Source: Obelidium mucronatum (lineage: Eukaryota; Chytridiomycota; Chytridiomycetes; Chytridiales; Chytriomycetaceae). Taken from it: 64,000 nt of DNA. The notes under the pieces are model-generated. The model did not search any database. It was not told the DNA's origin and saw only the letters and a list, made by a program, of their open reading frames with translations. Below, one piece after another: positions 11,201 to 22,800 of this stretch (position 1 is the stretch's first letter; the number at the start of each line of letters is the position of its first letter). The position numbers were made by a program, and so were the translations under genes. The stretch lies in the NCBI GenBank assembly GCA_025765595.1, contig JAIVFH010000022.1:62001-126000 (forward strand). The letters run 5' to 3'.

Positions 11201-12149
11201 TCTCGTTTGTTCATTTTATTTTTTCTACAACATGAATCCCCAACGACTGATCAAGAAACGCTCAGAAAATTCGACATTTGTATCAATTTGAAATCATCAT
11301 CTCAAAGACATCATCAAGAAGCGCTTGCGTCTCATATTCTATCGAGTTCAATTCTCCCCGAAAACAAGTATAATTACCAAGACTTGAAGATGGATCATGA
11401 GAAATTGACGGTTCCGTTCATTTGTCATGCCGATTTATCCAGATTTATCCATATCGTGTCGGATATTCAAGTCATGTAAGTTGAGCGGGTTCTTTTCTTC
11501 GAGTCTACTGATTTTCTGTATTCCGTGTTGAAAGGATTCCTCAAGAATGCAGCGAATTTCTTCAATCTTACTTTTCCTTGATTCGAAAGAATTTTGGAAG
11601 TACTGTTGGTGGCTTGAAGTGCGATTCAATGTTCGTGACCATGGAGTCTTTGGTGCGAGTAGCCATGGCGCATGCAAGGGTATGTTTTGAATCAAAAAGA
11701 AAATAGCTAGATTTGAACTTATCTTTGATTATGCTTTGTTAGATTTGTCTGAGAGATGAAGTGCTATTGGATGATGCTCTAGTCAGGTGAGGCTGATAAT
11801 TTGAAGCAACGCGTTTACTTATAATCTGGCACCTTTTTTTCGACGTATAGTATCATGTTGGTGGAAGAATCTCTCTTGTTTGTGACTGGGCTTTCTGTTC
11901 TTGGTTTCGCGTCGTTGCCTGAAGATCAGGAATCTATTTGGAGCTTATGTGGGGATTCGCAGTCAGGTGGAGGAGGCGTGAAGAAGGAAGAAGGAGAAGG
12001 AATGAGTAATCCTTGGGTGTCTACGAACGATCCTGATAATGCGATTTTAAGGCGTGGTTTTTTTTTCTGTTTTGGACTGAATTCGCCCCCCTGACTTTCA
12101 CTGTCTAGACTTCACGAACATATTGTCCGCATTTTCGAGTCAAGCTTGA
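8232..12149 (+). CDS. MCMDC2: MCM-domain protein with degenerate ATPase, MCMDC2-like
   Basis: Distant relative of the MCM helicases, most like MCM domain-containing protein 2, a meiotic recombination factor in animals. Early exons fit well: 8232-8258, 8320-8611, 8658-8795, 8860-9019, 9082-9210, 9264-9317, then one from 9383; at least six more follow. Seen in order: an acidic Q-rich N-terminus; DPMLLLDFD; a Cys pair region (FCCNNTNC); the OB-fold segment ELVNTCQLGDQIEVIG; FTQRLVDSFCG; an ATPase region with VLLVTDDYTPMQQ where true MCMs have GDPGTAKSQ; DGILFINLDQ in place of the Walker B DEFD; and the C-terminal winged part ESLVRVAMAHARICLRDEV. Loss of both Walker motifs argues against ATP hydrolysis. 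The first intron has a good CTAAC branch point. The 3' end (TGA at 12147) depends on the last splice choice. Expression in meiosis is only an inference from the family. Confidence 0.7.
9994..10026. repeat. Poly(C)-poly(T) tract in intron
   Basis: A run of 21 C is followed directly by 12 T, inside an intron of the MCMDC2-like gene. On the sense strand it can serve as a very long polypyrimidine tract ahead of the acceptor at about 10080. Its exact length is likely unreliable. Confidence 0.85.
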
Positions 12150-12221
12150 TTTAAGATCGTGTCGATTGTCTTTGTTTTTTTTTTGTTTTTTTTTTGCTTT
12201 AACGATAAAAGTCAAAATTGA

Positions 12222-14479
12222 ATGGAAGTCGCCAAGTGGAAACTCTGTCGCAAAGTCAATAGTTCGGCATCCAAGCCTCTGTTTGGACATAGTCGGTAAG
12301 CTGGCGTGTGTAGGCGTGCGATGTTTTAGAATCTTATGTGGAGTGTTTGGACAGGAGTCTCAAAGCCCATACTGGATGTGTCAATGCTTTAGCCTTCGAC
12401 AACGAGGGATCAATGCTTGCCACAGGTGGCGATGACACGTCGATATTAGTGCGTTTCTTTTGATCTTCGTATGATTCATGTCTCAAGTTTTTAAGTAGCT
12501 TTGGAATGCCGCTGAACTCGAAACCTCCCGAAAACCACGAGCAACTTACTCCGGTCATGATGTAAAGGATGCCTTCATTTAATCCTGTTGATGCTGATGG
12601 TGCCAAACAAAAAGCATAGTCCAACATCTTTTGTATCTCCTTTGGTTCTTCTGCAAGCATAATGTATTCCTGTGGAAATGATGGTCTTTTGTTGAAACAC
12701 GATGTGAACCGTGGGATGGGAGTGCCATGCTCAAGCACAGTACCTCTTGGTTCTCAAAGGAATACAGAATATCGTCCTATTGGTGAATATTGATCTTTGG
12801 AAGAATCACTATTTCGAACATCATTTGATGGAAAATGATCCTTAGGTTTGATTGAGGCCCATGATGGAGCGGCGGTGCTGAAGGTGTCTATTCATCCAGA
12901 ACATGACAGTGTTGTCCTGTCAGCAGGGTAAATGGAAGCTGAATACCGTGCTTACTCTGTAATAGTAATTGTCGGATAATATTTCTTAGACAGGACGGCT
13001 CGATCGCTGTGTGGGACTTTCGCACAAATGCTCGAAATGTTGGGCGGATTCAAACAGCAAGCTCTCAAAAGTTTGTGTGTCAATTTACCGCCATTTGTGC
13101 TGAATGAAATTGTCAAAAAGCTGCGTGTCTTTCAATCCGACAATGCCTAATTTGTTTCTTTCGTGCGATGATGGCGGTCAAATCATGTACGTTGTCCCAT
13201 GCTATCCTCCCCGTGTTATCCTCAACTAAGAAAGCTTTCCAGATTACGTGATACGAGAATGTCAGTTCAAAAGATCTGTAACTCACCGCGACTCTGACTC
13301 AGCTATTCTCAAGTTCCACACTGCCCTTTCGCCACTCCATTCACACATTCTTTCCAACCCTGCAGACACATCCTCCGTCAGTTTTTCCCCCTGCGGTACA
13401 TTGTTTGGTGCAACATTTCAGAAATGGTATCCGACAATCTATTCTATCCATGATCCGTTTCCTTTGGCAACTCTACGCTCAAAAATCGATGGAATTAAAT
13501 TCAAGGGACCAACCGAGTCCCGCCTTGGACCGCGAAGGCTGTCTAGTGAGCCTGTTCGAGGGTTTTTAAGTACATGTACCATCAAAACCGGTGCATTTGG
13601 AGGCGGGGTGGGACCCATTGATTACGTTGGATCTTCTCCTACACGCGTGCCGTGGCGGCGGCATCCAAGAGGACTAGTATTTGGTGTTGGTAGTGATGAT
13701 CGTCGGGCCTATGTATGGGAAGTCCCTCCGACAGAATTTTTGTTGAATAAGAGAGTTGATGTAGATGCCGTTTGGGATTTCAAGGGTGGCTGTTCAGGAG
13801 CTAGAACAACGGGAGTGGCGTTCGTGGGAACCAATGGAGAAAAAAAGGTTCCATATGAAGTTTCTGAGGAAGCTTATTCAGTGGGAGGTGAGCGAAAGTG
13901 TGGGAGGTTTACTTTATACGTACTAAATAATTAATGGGGTTTCTTTTTAGAACATAGATCTATTGTAAATTCCGTCTTATTCCATCCGAAAGTCCCTTTA
14001 ATTGTTACTGCAGGGAGTGGAGAAAATTGTTCGTGTCTTCTCCCCCTTTCCTTTCCGAGATTACAATGAACGCGAGAACAACAAGTTTGATACTCATCCG
14101 CGACGACATGCCCTTGAGAATTTTCCGCCATCGACGAGTTTTGATGCTACAATCGAGGATTCTTGGTTTGTCACAACTATTTCATGAAATTCCTTCCAGT
14201 ATTTTTTGTCCGGCTGTATGTTGACTTGGGATCCCTTTTTTTCTTTGTTCCATCAGGGTTCTGAATGATTTCGATAGCTTAATCAAACGTGAAAGTGGCC
14301 GCAACACACTCTGGGATGCGACTGACGACATGTCAAACGATACATCCGATGAAGACAGTGATGATGATGATGATGATTCAGAAGATTCTAGCTCAGATGA
14401 AAGTCTACTTGACGACGGCATCTCGTCGAATTCATGGGAAACAGACGACAGCATTCTTTGGATTCATGGGAAACGATAG
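12222..14479 (+). CDS. WD40-repeat protein, DCAF5/DCAF8-like
   Basis: A WD40 propeller resembling DDB1-CUL4 associated factors, which present substrates to the CRL4 ubiquitin ligase. The start at ATG 12222 splices through a 59-nt intron (12296-12354) into the first repeat (LKAHTGCVNALAFDNEGS, then LATGGDDTSILLWN). Further repeats: IEAHDGAAVLKVSIHP, DGSIAVWDFRTNAR, FLSCDDGGQ, a long exon with VSFSPCGTLFGATF and VFGVGSDDRRAYVWE, and VNSVLFHPKVPLIVTAG joined to VEKIVRVFSPFPF. Between these last two the frame shifts by one base at about 14014; removing one A restores the repeat. The C-terminus is highly acidic (Asp/Ser run) and ends at 14479. Blade order and the large fifth insertion fit DCAF5/8, but without a search other WD40 families remain possible. 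Confidence 0.65.
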
Positions 14480-14780
14480 AGTCTCCTGGAGAAGCGGTTG
14501 GCGCTGGGTTGGATACGGTTTCTAGTTTCATTGAGTCAGGAAGAAGTTGTAGGAAAGCGATCAAGAGCTCGAAATAGGCATTTCAGAATGGTGAACGACA
14601 GCGGCGGCTGAAACGAAAACGCGAAAGTAGTATCGAAGAAGACGAATGAAAGAATAAAGATAATGCTAGTCAACGGCCATTTGCTTTTTTTGGACCGTTA
14701 TTTCAATCAAACCGTTTATCTACACAAAAAAGAACACCCCATTTCTATATTTTCGATAGATAAGTATGTCCTTCATATTA

Positions 14781-15265
14781 TTACACCTTCTTTTTATCCT
14801 TATTATTTTCCATAGATTTCCGTTTCTTTTCATATGCTTCCTTGAGTTTCACTTCATAATCATCCATCCGCATCAATGCAAACAATCCCTCAGGCCTCTT
14901 GGTCTCCAGAATCAATTTCAACGCGTCCGTCAGCGGGTTATCCATCGTTTTGAAAACCGAATCTGGTCTTCCCAGAGCCGTTTTACTAATTTCTCTTGGG
15001 AGTGTAGTGATTTGGTTTCCTTGAATTAGACATACTCTGAGGCAGGATAAGTTGCCGATTGAAGGTGGTATACTTGTCAGCTTGTTATCGCTTACAACCA
15101 GCTACACAGGGGTGTATTATTCTGAATTAATTAATCATTAAGTTTTGAGTGAATGAACCAACCGTTTCCAAACGCTTTAGGTTCCCCATTTCTTCTGGTA
15201 AGCTCGTAAGTTGATTATGAGATAGATGAAGCACTCGAAGGGTTGCTATAACGAATTATTTTCAA

Positions 15266-15306
<41 letters not shown>

Positions 15307-15783
15307 AAAAAAAAACAGAGAGAGAAACAGAGAGAGAGAGAAAGGAAATAAAAGAAACCCCCCCTACATACTTAAATATTGGAAATTTGGCGGAATCTCC
15401 TTAATCCCATTACAAGAAACATCCAAATAAACAAGCGACGGACAAGACCCAAACCCATGCGGGAACTCGACCAATTCATTCCGACTCGCAGTCAAATGCT
15501 TCAAATTCCGAATCGAACTGATTGTTTTCGGCAGCGCCTTCAACCGATTCCCAAACAGCGACAAGGTCTCCAATCGACAGAGTAAAAAAATTTCATCAGA
15601 AATCACGGTCAGGTTGTTGTTTGAGAGGTTCAATCGCGTGAGTGTGTGTAGTGTCCAGAGGGTTGGAGGGATCTCTTTGATTCGTTTGAAGGATATGGTG
15701 CATTGTTTTACGTGGGATTCGCGGGTCGCGTCGATTAGATTGTTGATTGATCCAGAGGAGGCGGAGAACAGAGAAAACGGCAT
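14781..15783 (-). CDS. Leucine-rich-repeat protein
   Basis: Three exons (15783-15372, 15245-15163, 15101-14781) give about 271 residues. At least eight LRR units of the LxxLxLxxNxLxxLPxxI type are seen, for example LTRLNLSNNNLTVISDEI, LETLSLFGNRLKALPKTI, LRVLHLSHNQLTSLPEEM and LETLVVSDNKLTSIPPSI, the spacing of ROC/SHOC2/LRRC57-type cytoplasmic LRR proteins. After the repeats comes a charged helical tail (DDYEVKLKEAYEKKRKSME) ending in lysines. The layout is close to LRRC57-like proteins, which are small and lack other domains. The first intron (15246-15371) is 126 nt and holds the poly(A)/purine tract. The protein probably serves as a binding scaffold; partner unknown. It diverges from the RhoGEF gene across 244 bp. 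Confidence 0.75.
15267..15355. repeat. Poly(A) and GA-rich tract in LRR intron
   Basis: About 38 consecutive A are followed by A/G-rich repeats (gagagaaacagagagagagag). On the minus strand, which is transcribed here, this reads as a long pyrimidine tract within the first intron of the LRR gene. Confidence 0.85.
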
Positions 15784-16027
15784 TACATAAACTTTTTTTT
15801 TGATGTTTTGAATCTGGGTCTTGAAGGGTTGGACGGGCGCCGGGTGACTTATATTTTTCTTTTTCGGAACAAGTTTTGTTACAACAAAGGAAAGCGAGAA
15901 ACAAAGGGAATCAAAAAAAAAAGTCAGTGAGACAGAGAGACTCCAACTACGAGCCTTTAAAACACAACCTCAAGAAAGAAAAAAAAGAAAAAGAAGCGAG
16001 GACTTTTTTTTCGTTTCATTCGGGATC

Positions 16028-19000
16028 ATGTCAACAGCCGTTCTGCAATCAGACAAGCGGGAATCAGTCGCGTCTTCCAATGAACCAACAACACCATCAC
16101 GATTATCACGATCCGTTACGGATCTAGAGCTAGGGAAATCGCGGACATCTCAATCGGGACAAGCTCCTTTATTGAAGGCGGTGAAGGATTTAGCATTGGT
16201 TTGGTAAGTGTGGATGTAAACGATTGCGGGAATCCAGCAAAATTGAAACCCCACATACAACAACAACAACCACAAAAACAGGGTGGCTGAGCTAATGGAT
16301 CTCTTATCTGATCCAAAGAAACCTCCGATATCAAAAAAGTCATTGAATATGCTGGAGAAGGTCCAAATATTGAATGAGTTGCGAACTGGCGTTACTGCAT
16401 GTCGAATCATGAATATGATTCAACCAGGAATGATTTCTCGAATTGCAGATGGTGGTCCTGTGACACCAATGACGTCTTTGGAAAATCTAGCGTCGTTCTC
16501 AGCAGGTGAAACAATGTTTCGGCAACAATTTTGTTTTCTCACACTTCAAGCTTATCATCCGTCCAAAAAAAAAAAAAAAATCCGCAGCCTTGATTACATA
16601 TGGAATTTCAAGAAAACTCGTTTTCCGGCCCCTCGAGTTTCTACAAGGAAATCCAAAAGGAGATGAATCATTCCTAAGAAATTTGTTACAACTGGCGATT
16701 CTTGCACACGAGAAGGGCGGATTCATTTCTCCACCCAGCTTCGACATTCTCGCCGCAAATACCGCCTTGGAAGCAATACAGCAATCTGATTTATCAATAT
16801 CAGGCGCCTCTTCGATATCCAGTTTACTGACCTCAGATGCTCCTCCTCCTCCTCCTCTTCCAAATCTACTTTCACCTGTAAACACCCAATTCCCAAACAC
16901 AAGCTTTTCTGACTCCGCGGAACCTACAACTCCGCGAACCCATACTACCCCAGTCGCAGCCACCACCGCAACACTAACCCCATCATCTCCAACCCAGGAC
17001 AATGAAAACCCTGCTGCAACACCACCACAACAGCAGCCTCACCACCTCCTCCTCCCCCAAATCCTCTCCAAACTAGACTCCGTAGACACAAACCTCACCA
17101 CAACCCTAAAAACAACTGTCGAACTGTTAAACAAGGTCCAAGCCGAAAAACACGCGCTCGCACAAGAGATATTCCAACACTTGGAAACCCTATCGAAACG
17201 CTTGACGAATATGGAAACAGTGCAAAAGGGGATCGTGAACCATGTGCATGAGGTTGGGAGACGGAGTCATTTGAATGGAGGAGGAGGGGGGTTGGGTTCT
17301 CATGTACGGTCGTCGTCGGAGTTGTCGAATGATTCAGGGACGGATGATGGTGGTTCGGGTGTGGGTGGTCAGAGGAGTGGAGCTGGGTCGCCGCCGGCAA
17401 CTCCGAAATTGTTTCCAAAGTTGCCGGTGGAAGTGATGAATTCGGGGTTGCCGAAGCAGGAGTTGATGAGGCTTTCGGTTGTTTATGAGTTGATTGAGAC
17501 GGAGGCGGATTATGTACGTGATTTGGGGATTATGATAAATGTAAGTTGTTGTTTGTTGTTTAGGGAGTGTTTTTTTTTTTTTTTTTTAATCATCAGAACT
17601 TTTGAAATTCCAGTTCCATCAAGAAGAGCTGCTTGCCTCGAAATTTCTAGATGAAATCACAATCTCGACTATATTTTCGAACGTGGAAGATTTGATTTCA
17701 GCAAATAATGTAAGACAGAAAGCAGGGAAAATCTGAGGAATCTTTTTAACACCAAGTTTCTGTTTTATTTTTTTAAAAGGGACTTCTCGCCAAACTAAAT
17801 GCCAAACGCGAAGAAAACCCAATCATTGAACAAATCGCAGATGTATTCTTGGAGTCAAACGACATTTGGGTGGAAGCATACACAGTCTACTGTTCAAACT
17901 ACCCGCTGGCAATGAAGATTGTTACAAAGTTGATGGCGGATGATAAGTTTAAGCAGCTAATGCAACAGTTGACAACGAGTCCTACATCACGGGGGTTGAG
18001 TCTGGAGTCGTTTTTGGTATATACAAAAAAAAAATTTCAGAGTCTTTTAAAAAATCACTATTCACGGTCTTTTTCGATTCCCACAGATTAAACCGGTCCA
18101 AAGGATATGCAAGTTAGATTCCCCTTCCCTCCCACCCTTTCTGTCATCATGCGTAAAATTAACACTATAAAAAATGTTATTTCTGTCTCCCCATCCAATC
18201 CCATTGCAACCAGATATCCCTTGCTTTTAAGGGAGCTACTGAAACACACTGTCAAAACAAGTATCGATTACCCAGAATTAGAGAAGGCGCTTGAAAACAT
18301 GGAATCCCTCGCTGCCAAAGTAAATGAAGCGACACAAGCTTTGGAAAAAAAGGAACGGCTTGCATCGTTGCTTTCAAGGATAGAGTCACCTGTTGTGAGT
18401 GTATACTTTTTTTTTCTTTCTTTTCTTCCGTTCCTCCACTTACACGGATGAAAATTCGTCTTTTTTTCCTCTCCCACCCACAAGCCTCTTCCTTATCATG
18501 AAAAGAAACTGGTGATGGAAGGAATGACTCAAATGAACAAGAGCAAAGAGCGGCATTTGACAATGTTTAAAGACGTTTTGATTGTATCCAAAGTAGTCGC
18601 GAAAGGGAAATATACTCTGGAAACCTTGTATAATATGCATGAGCTTGTTCTTGTCAAGTGTAATGTTCATGGTACGTATATATATTTATTTTGAAACAAA
18701 AAAAAAGAGGAATAATAACGGGGAACAAAATCGTTTTTTTTTTTTTTTTTAAGATGCATTGCTCCAAAGGTCGTCAAAGACAACGGTATACCTACAATAC
18801 ACGATCGAGAAACGCGATATTACATTCACGTTTGAAGAAAATGTCTTTGGTCGATGGAATGAAGCGTTTAAATCCTGCATCAATGATCCGGAAAATGTAT
18901 TGAAGCGGAGAATTGAACCGTCGTCGCCGAATGGCAATCTATCTGACTCGTCGCCGTCAATGAGGGAAATCGGGAAAACAAACAGCGGAGTGTTTAAGAA

Positions 19001-19822
19001 GGCAATGATTCCGAATGCGTTTGGGCTTCGCGGAACTTCGGTGAGTGTGTTGATACGTTGACACTGTAGGGAACTAAAGCAAATTTTTTTTTGGTATAAC
19101 CAAGCCGACTGCAGCTGGAATAAAGTCGTTTACATCGTCAGACAGTCAACAGGTAAGAATTCACATTCGAAAAAAGAAAAAAAATAATTTAAAAGTTGGA
19201 ATTGAATACGGCGTTTTTTTCCTGCTCAATCTAGTCCATGAGTGCAGTTGAGTTTCTTGTTGTTGTTGTTTTTCAAGCCTTTTTTTCTGCATTGCATCAA
19301 CTAACTCGACCAACCTAAAAAAAAAAAAGGAAATGAGTCAAAGCAGTTCGTCACGGTCCGAAATTGATATATTTTTACCAGAAATTGTTGAAATCAATGG
19401 CGCTATATGGAAAAAGACATTATCTGCCAAAAACATGCCATATTACTAGTAAGTTTGCAAGCATCTATCTCTGTTTTTACTGTCTCCTAAAAGTGCGAAT
19501 AAAAAAAAGCAATCCTGCCACGCTTGAGACCATGTGGAATCTGCCTCGAGAGTATTTGGCAGTTCAAGCTGCTGAAGACAATAGTAAAAGGCGGCGGCAC
19601 TTGTCTGGAGAGCGATGGCTAGCGGATCAGCAGCAGCAGCAGTCGACGTCGTCGTTGCAGCAAACAGGCAGTGCAGTATCCGAGAGTGAGGCGGACACAG
19701 AGATTGAGGCGGTGGAGGGATTTGCCGACTGGCGACATGTCAAGAGCGTGTACCACCACCAGCACCCGTACTACTTTAACATTGCCACGCAGGAGACGTC
19801 GTGGGAGCCGCCGAGGAAATAA
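16028..19822 (+). CDS. Rho guanine-nucleotide exchange factor (DH domain) with tandem C-terminal WW domains
   Basis: Activates a Rho/Rac/Cdc42-type GTPase, presumably at the cortex. Twelve exons fit with consistent phase: 16028-16203, 16282-16505, 16588-17540, 17614-17709, 17780-18016, 18087-18112, 18214-18394, 18485-18671, 18754-19040, 19105-19152, 19330-19448, 19510-19822, giving about 948 residues without frame error. The N-terminus is helical and Ser-rich with proline runs. The DH domain starts at LSVVYELIETEADYVRDL and has the CR3 signature IKPVQRICKYPLLLREL, split by the 26-nt exon. The part after it (KERHLTMFKDVLIVSKVV) is a PH-like region. The tail has two WW domains: IWKK...PYYYNPATLETMWNLP and WRHVKSVYHH...PYYFNIATQETSWEPP. 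WW domains bind proline motifs, so they may recruit a partner. GTPase specificity cannot be read from sequence. Confidence 0.85.
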
Positions 19823-19866
19823 AGAAGTAATTTTAAATATTTGAAGCATTTCTCGGACAAGTCAAA

Positions 19867-22800
19867 ATGCTCGCATCGACGCCGTCCGACGACGACGACC
19901 GCGACGCGACAGACAGCGTGCGCGACGGCCTCCTCGCGCTCGCGGCGCACGGCAGCGGCAGCGCGCAGACGCAGGCCGGCGCGGCGCTGCGGCGGCAGCT
20001 GGCGCTCCTCGCAGCCGCCCTGGCAAAGCAGGCGGCGCGCCGCCGGACAAGCCACGGGCGGCTGGGCGTCGGCGCGCACGTGGCGCCGGACACGCGCGCG
20101 CTGCTGGACGTGCGTGTTTCGTTTTTGGCGCGAAAACTATCCCTTCTTGCACTAAACTATACTTCTTGATGCAGTCGCTCGCAAGAGACGCCCAGGCGCA
20201 TCCCGCCCTGTTTGTGCGCGCGCTGCTCGCGTGTCCCGATGCAAAAGGCCTGCTGCTCGGCCTGCTGGCTCTCATGAAGGACTGCGACAACGACTCGCAC
20301 ATCATGTCGCACGCGATCGAAATTGCCCTGGTGGCATGTGCGTTTTCTTTCTTTTATCCAATCCGTCGATGCTTATTCTTTCGTTTTTAGTCAGAGACAA
20401 GGAACTGCGCCACTTGCTGCTCGACCTGGGCGCGTTCAACGTTGTCTGTGCCAAAGTTACTCTGGTCCGCGAGAACTTGTCGCTGGTACAGAGTCTTTCT
20501 TCATTACCAATTGTATTCACACATTTACTGTACAATAGGTTCTGGCGTTTGTTGAAGCTGCTACTCGCGTCATTTCCCTTTCTTTCAACACAGAGTCACA
20601 AACTCTAGTTTCTTTCTTGCAATCCAACGTGTATGAACTTTTTTATAAATCATGTAATCCCCTTTTTTTTCGCGTTTTAATTTCATATCATACATTTACA
20701 GTCTTTCAAGCTCTTCTCCATCTCTTGCTGTTCTCTCAATCATTGCAAATACTTGTCGAAATAACGAACTCGCAAAGTACATTAATTCTCTTCCTCATTC
20801 AGAGAGATTTTTGCGTCACATTATGGGTTACTTGTCGGATTCTGTATGGGTTTTTTTTCAAATTGTGTTTCAACTTTTTTTTTTCTGTGCTTTTCTCTTG
20901 ACTTTGCATTTTTTTTCCATTCAAGGATATGAACTTTTTAACAGTCGTTCACAGTCTTCAAATTCTGGTTCGATTGACTGTTGATGATCCTCTTGGACAA
21001 CGAGTAAGTTCAATTTCATAGTTCTGCCGCAGGCGAATCCCTACCGCCGCAGGCGGTGTACTCTACTGTATCCACTGAAGGCGAATTCCTTCCGCCGTAG
21101 GCGGGTGAATTAATTCTCGATTATTCTTCCATAAAAACCAAAGTGAAACCTTTTTTTGCTAACAACCACTCTGAAATTTCAAGGTCTTTAAAGAATCAAA
21201 CATTGATCAAATCTGGAAACTAGTGTTTAGTATGCTGGAAAAGGGATCCTCTTATAGTCTCGAGCCCGTCTTGGATCTGTTGGAAGAAACTATTGCAATT
21301 CCAAAGTTTTGCACGTCTCTCGAAAAGTAAAAATTTTTTTTTTTGCTATCATATTTCTTTGCCACCAGCCGGCCTGGATGTATAACTGATTCTCTTTCTC
21401 TTTTCGTCGGAAACTAAAAAAAAAAGCTATTTGGCCGTGAATCATACATATATTAAGCAGTCATTGAGCGATCTTCATGCAAACTCTGCTAGTCATCCAG
21501 TGGTGCGTATTTTATTTTATTTTATTAAATTTTATTTTGACAATTCACCAAATTTGAATTGTAAAATTATATACAAAAACAGCTATATCGATATGTATCT
21601 ATACTCCTGGACGCGCAAATTGCTGTGCCTTCAATCATGGATGTCGTTCTTGAACTCGATATTATTCCCCTCGCATTCCGGAATTTGTCGGAGGCAGTTC
21701 GAGGAGATAGCGCCAAAGGGAGTATTGAACGATACCCAGATGGCGGGGATGCGTTGGAGTACTCGTGTGCTTTTCTTCATGCCATGTTGACTTTGGTAAC
21801 CGTACTCTGTTTTCTTGTTTATTTTTTGTGTTCAAGTAAACCAACCCTTGATAAAATGATTTGGAATTATTATATCAGGCCCAAGATCCTTCGACTCTGT
21901 CTACAGAGACAACGCGCCAACTAATCGTTCAATTCGGACTCTCTATCCGAATCATATTCCGCGCCATTTGTGATTCCTTCAACAAGGACAAACTGGATTT
22001 GGACGGCTGCTTGAGTCCGCATAGCATGTTGGACGCGATAGAGCTCTGCGACGCTGTCATTTCGTGTGCAGAGTTGAAGATTCGCGCCGAGCATTTGGTT
22101 ACTGTGAAGCTGGATCGATTGATTTATTTTTTAGCTGGGTTTTGTAATGAGAATAGGGGGGGTGAGAGTGGTGGCGGTGCTGCTGCTGATGCTGGCAATG
22201 GCGGCGGAGGTGGAGGAGGAGGAGGAGGAGGAGGGGGCGTTAGTAGCAGCGGTGTGTGTTGGGGAGTGGAGCTTGCTGTCCCGATTTTGCATTTGGTTGT
22301 TGTGGCGGCGGAAGCAAAAGGTGAAGAGCTTCCTGGAGAAGTACGTTTTTTTTTTTTTTTTTTTTTCCTTTTTCTTCATGGAAAGGATGGCTTGCTCAAT
22401 GGATGCTTTTTGATTTTCTTTATACTTATAAGGTGATTGATTCCAATCACATCAAGTATATTATTGCGGATTCGTTGAGGACGTCTACGCATCGACATGT
22501 TATTTCGTGTAGTTTGAATATCTTGGCGCAATGCCCTTCGCGAGATTTGTAAGCAAATCTCTTTTTGGTATTTCGTACAGAAGTTGATCAATTTTTTTTT
22601 TTTTTTTTTAGCTTTGTAGAAGCCTTTGCTGAAATCAACAAGTCGAAAAAGCAGCAAAAGCCGGCTTCTTCAGCTGTATTTGGAACGCGTCCCGGTTCTT
22701 CCGCTGGTGTCAAGGGAGACTTGAATAGTAAGAGGCCAAAAAAAAAAGAACAATGGAAAACATTGAATTTAAAGACAACAACAAATGCAGACCGGAAGTC

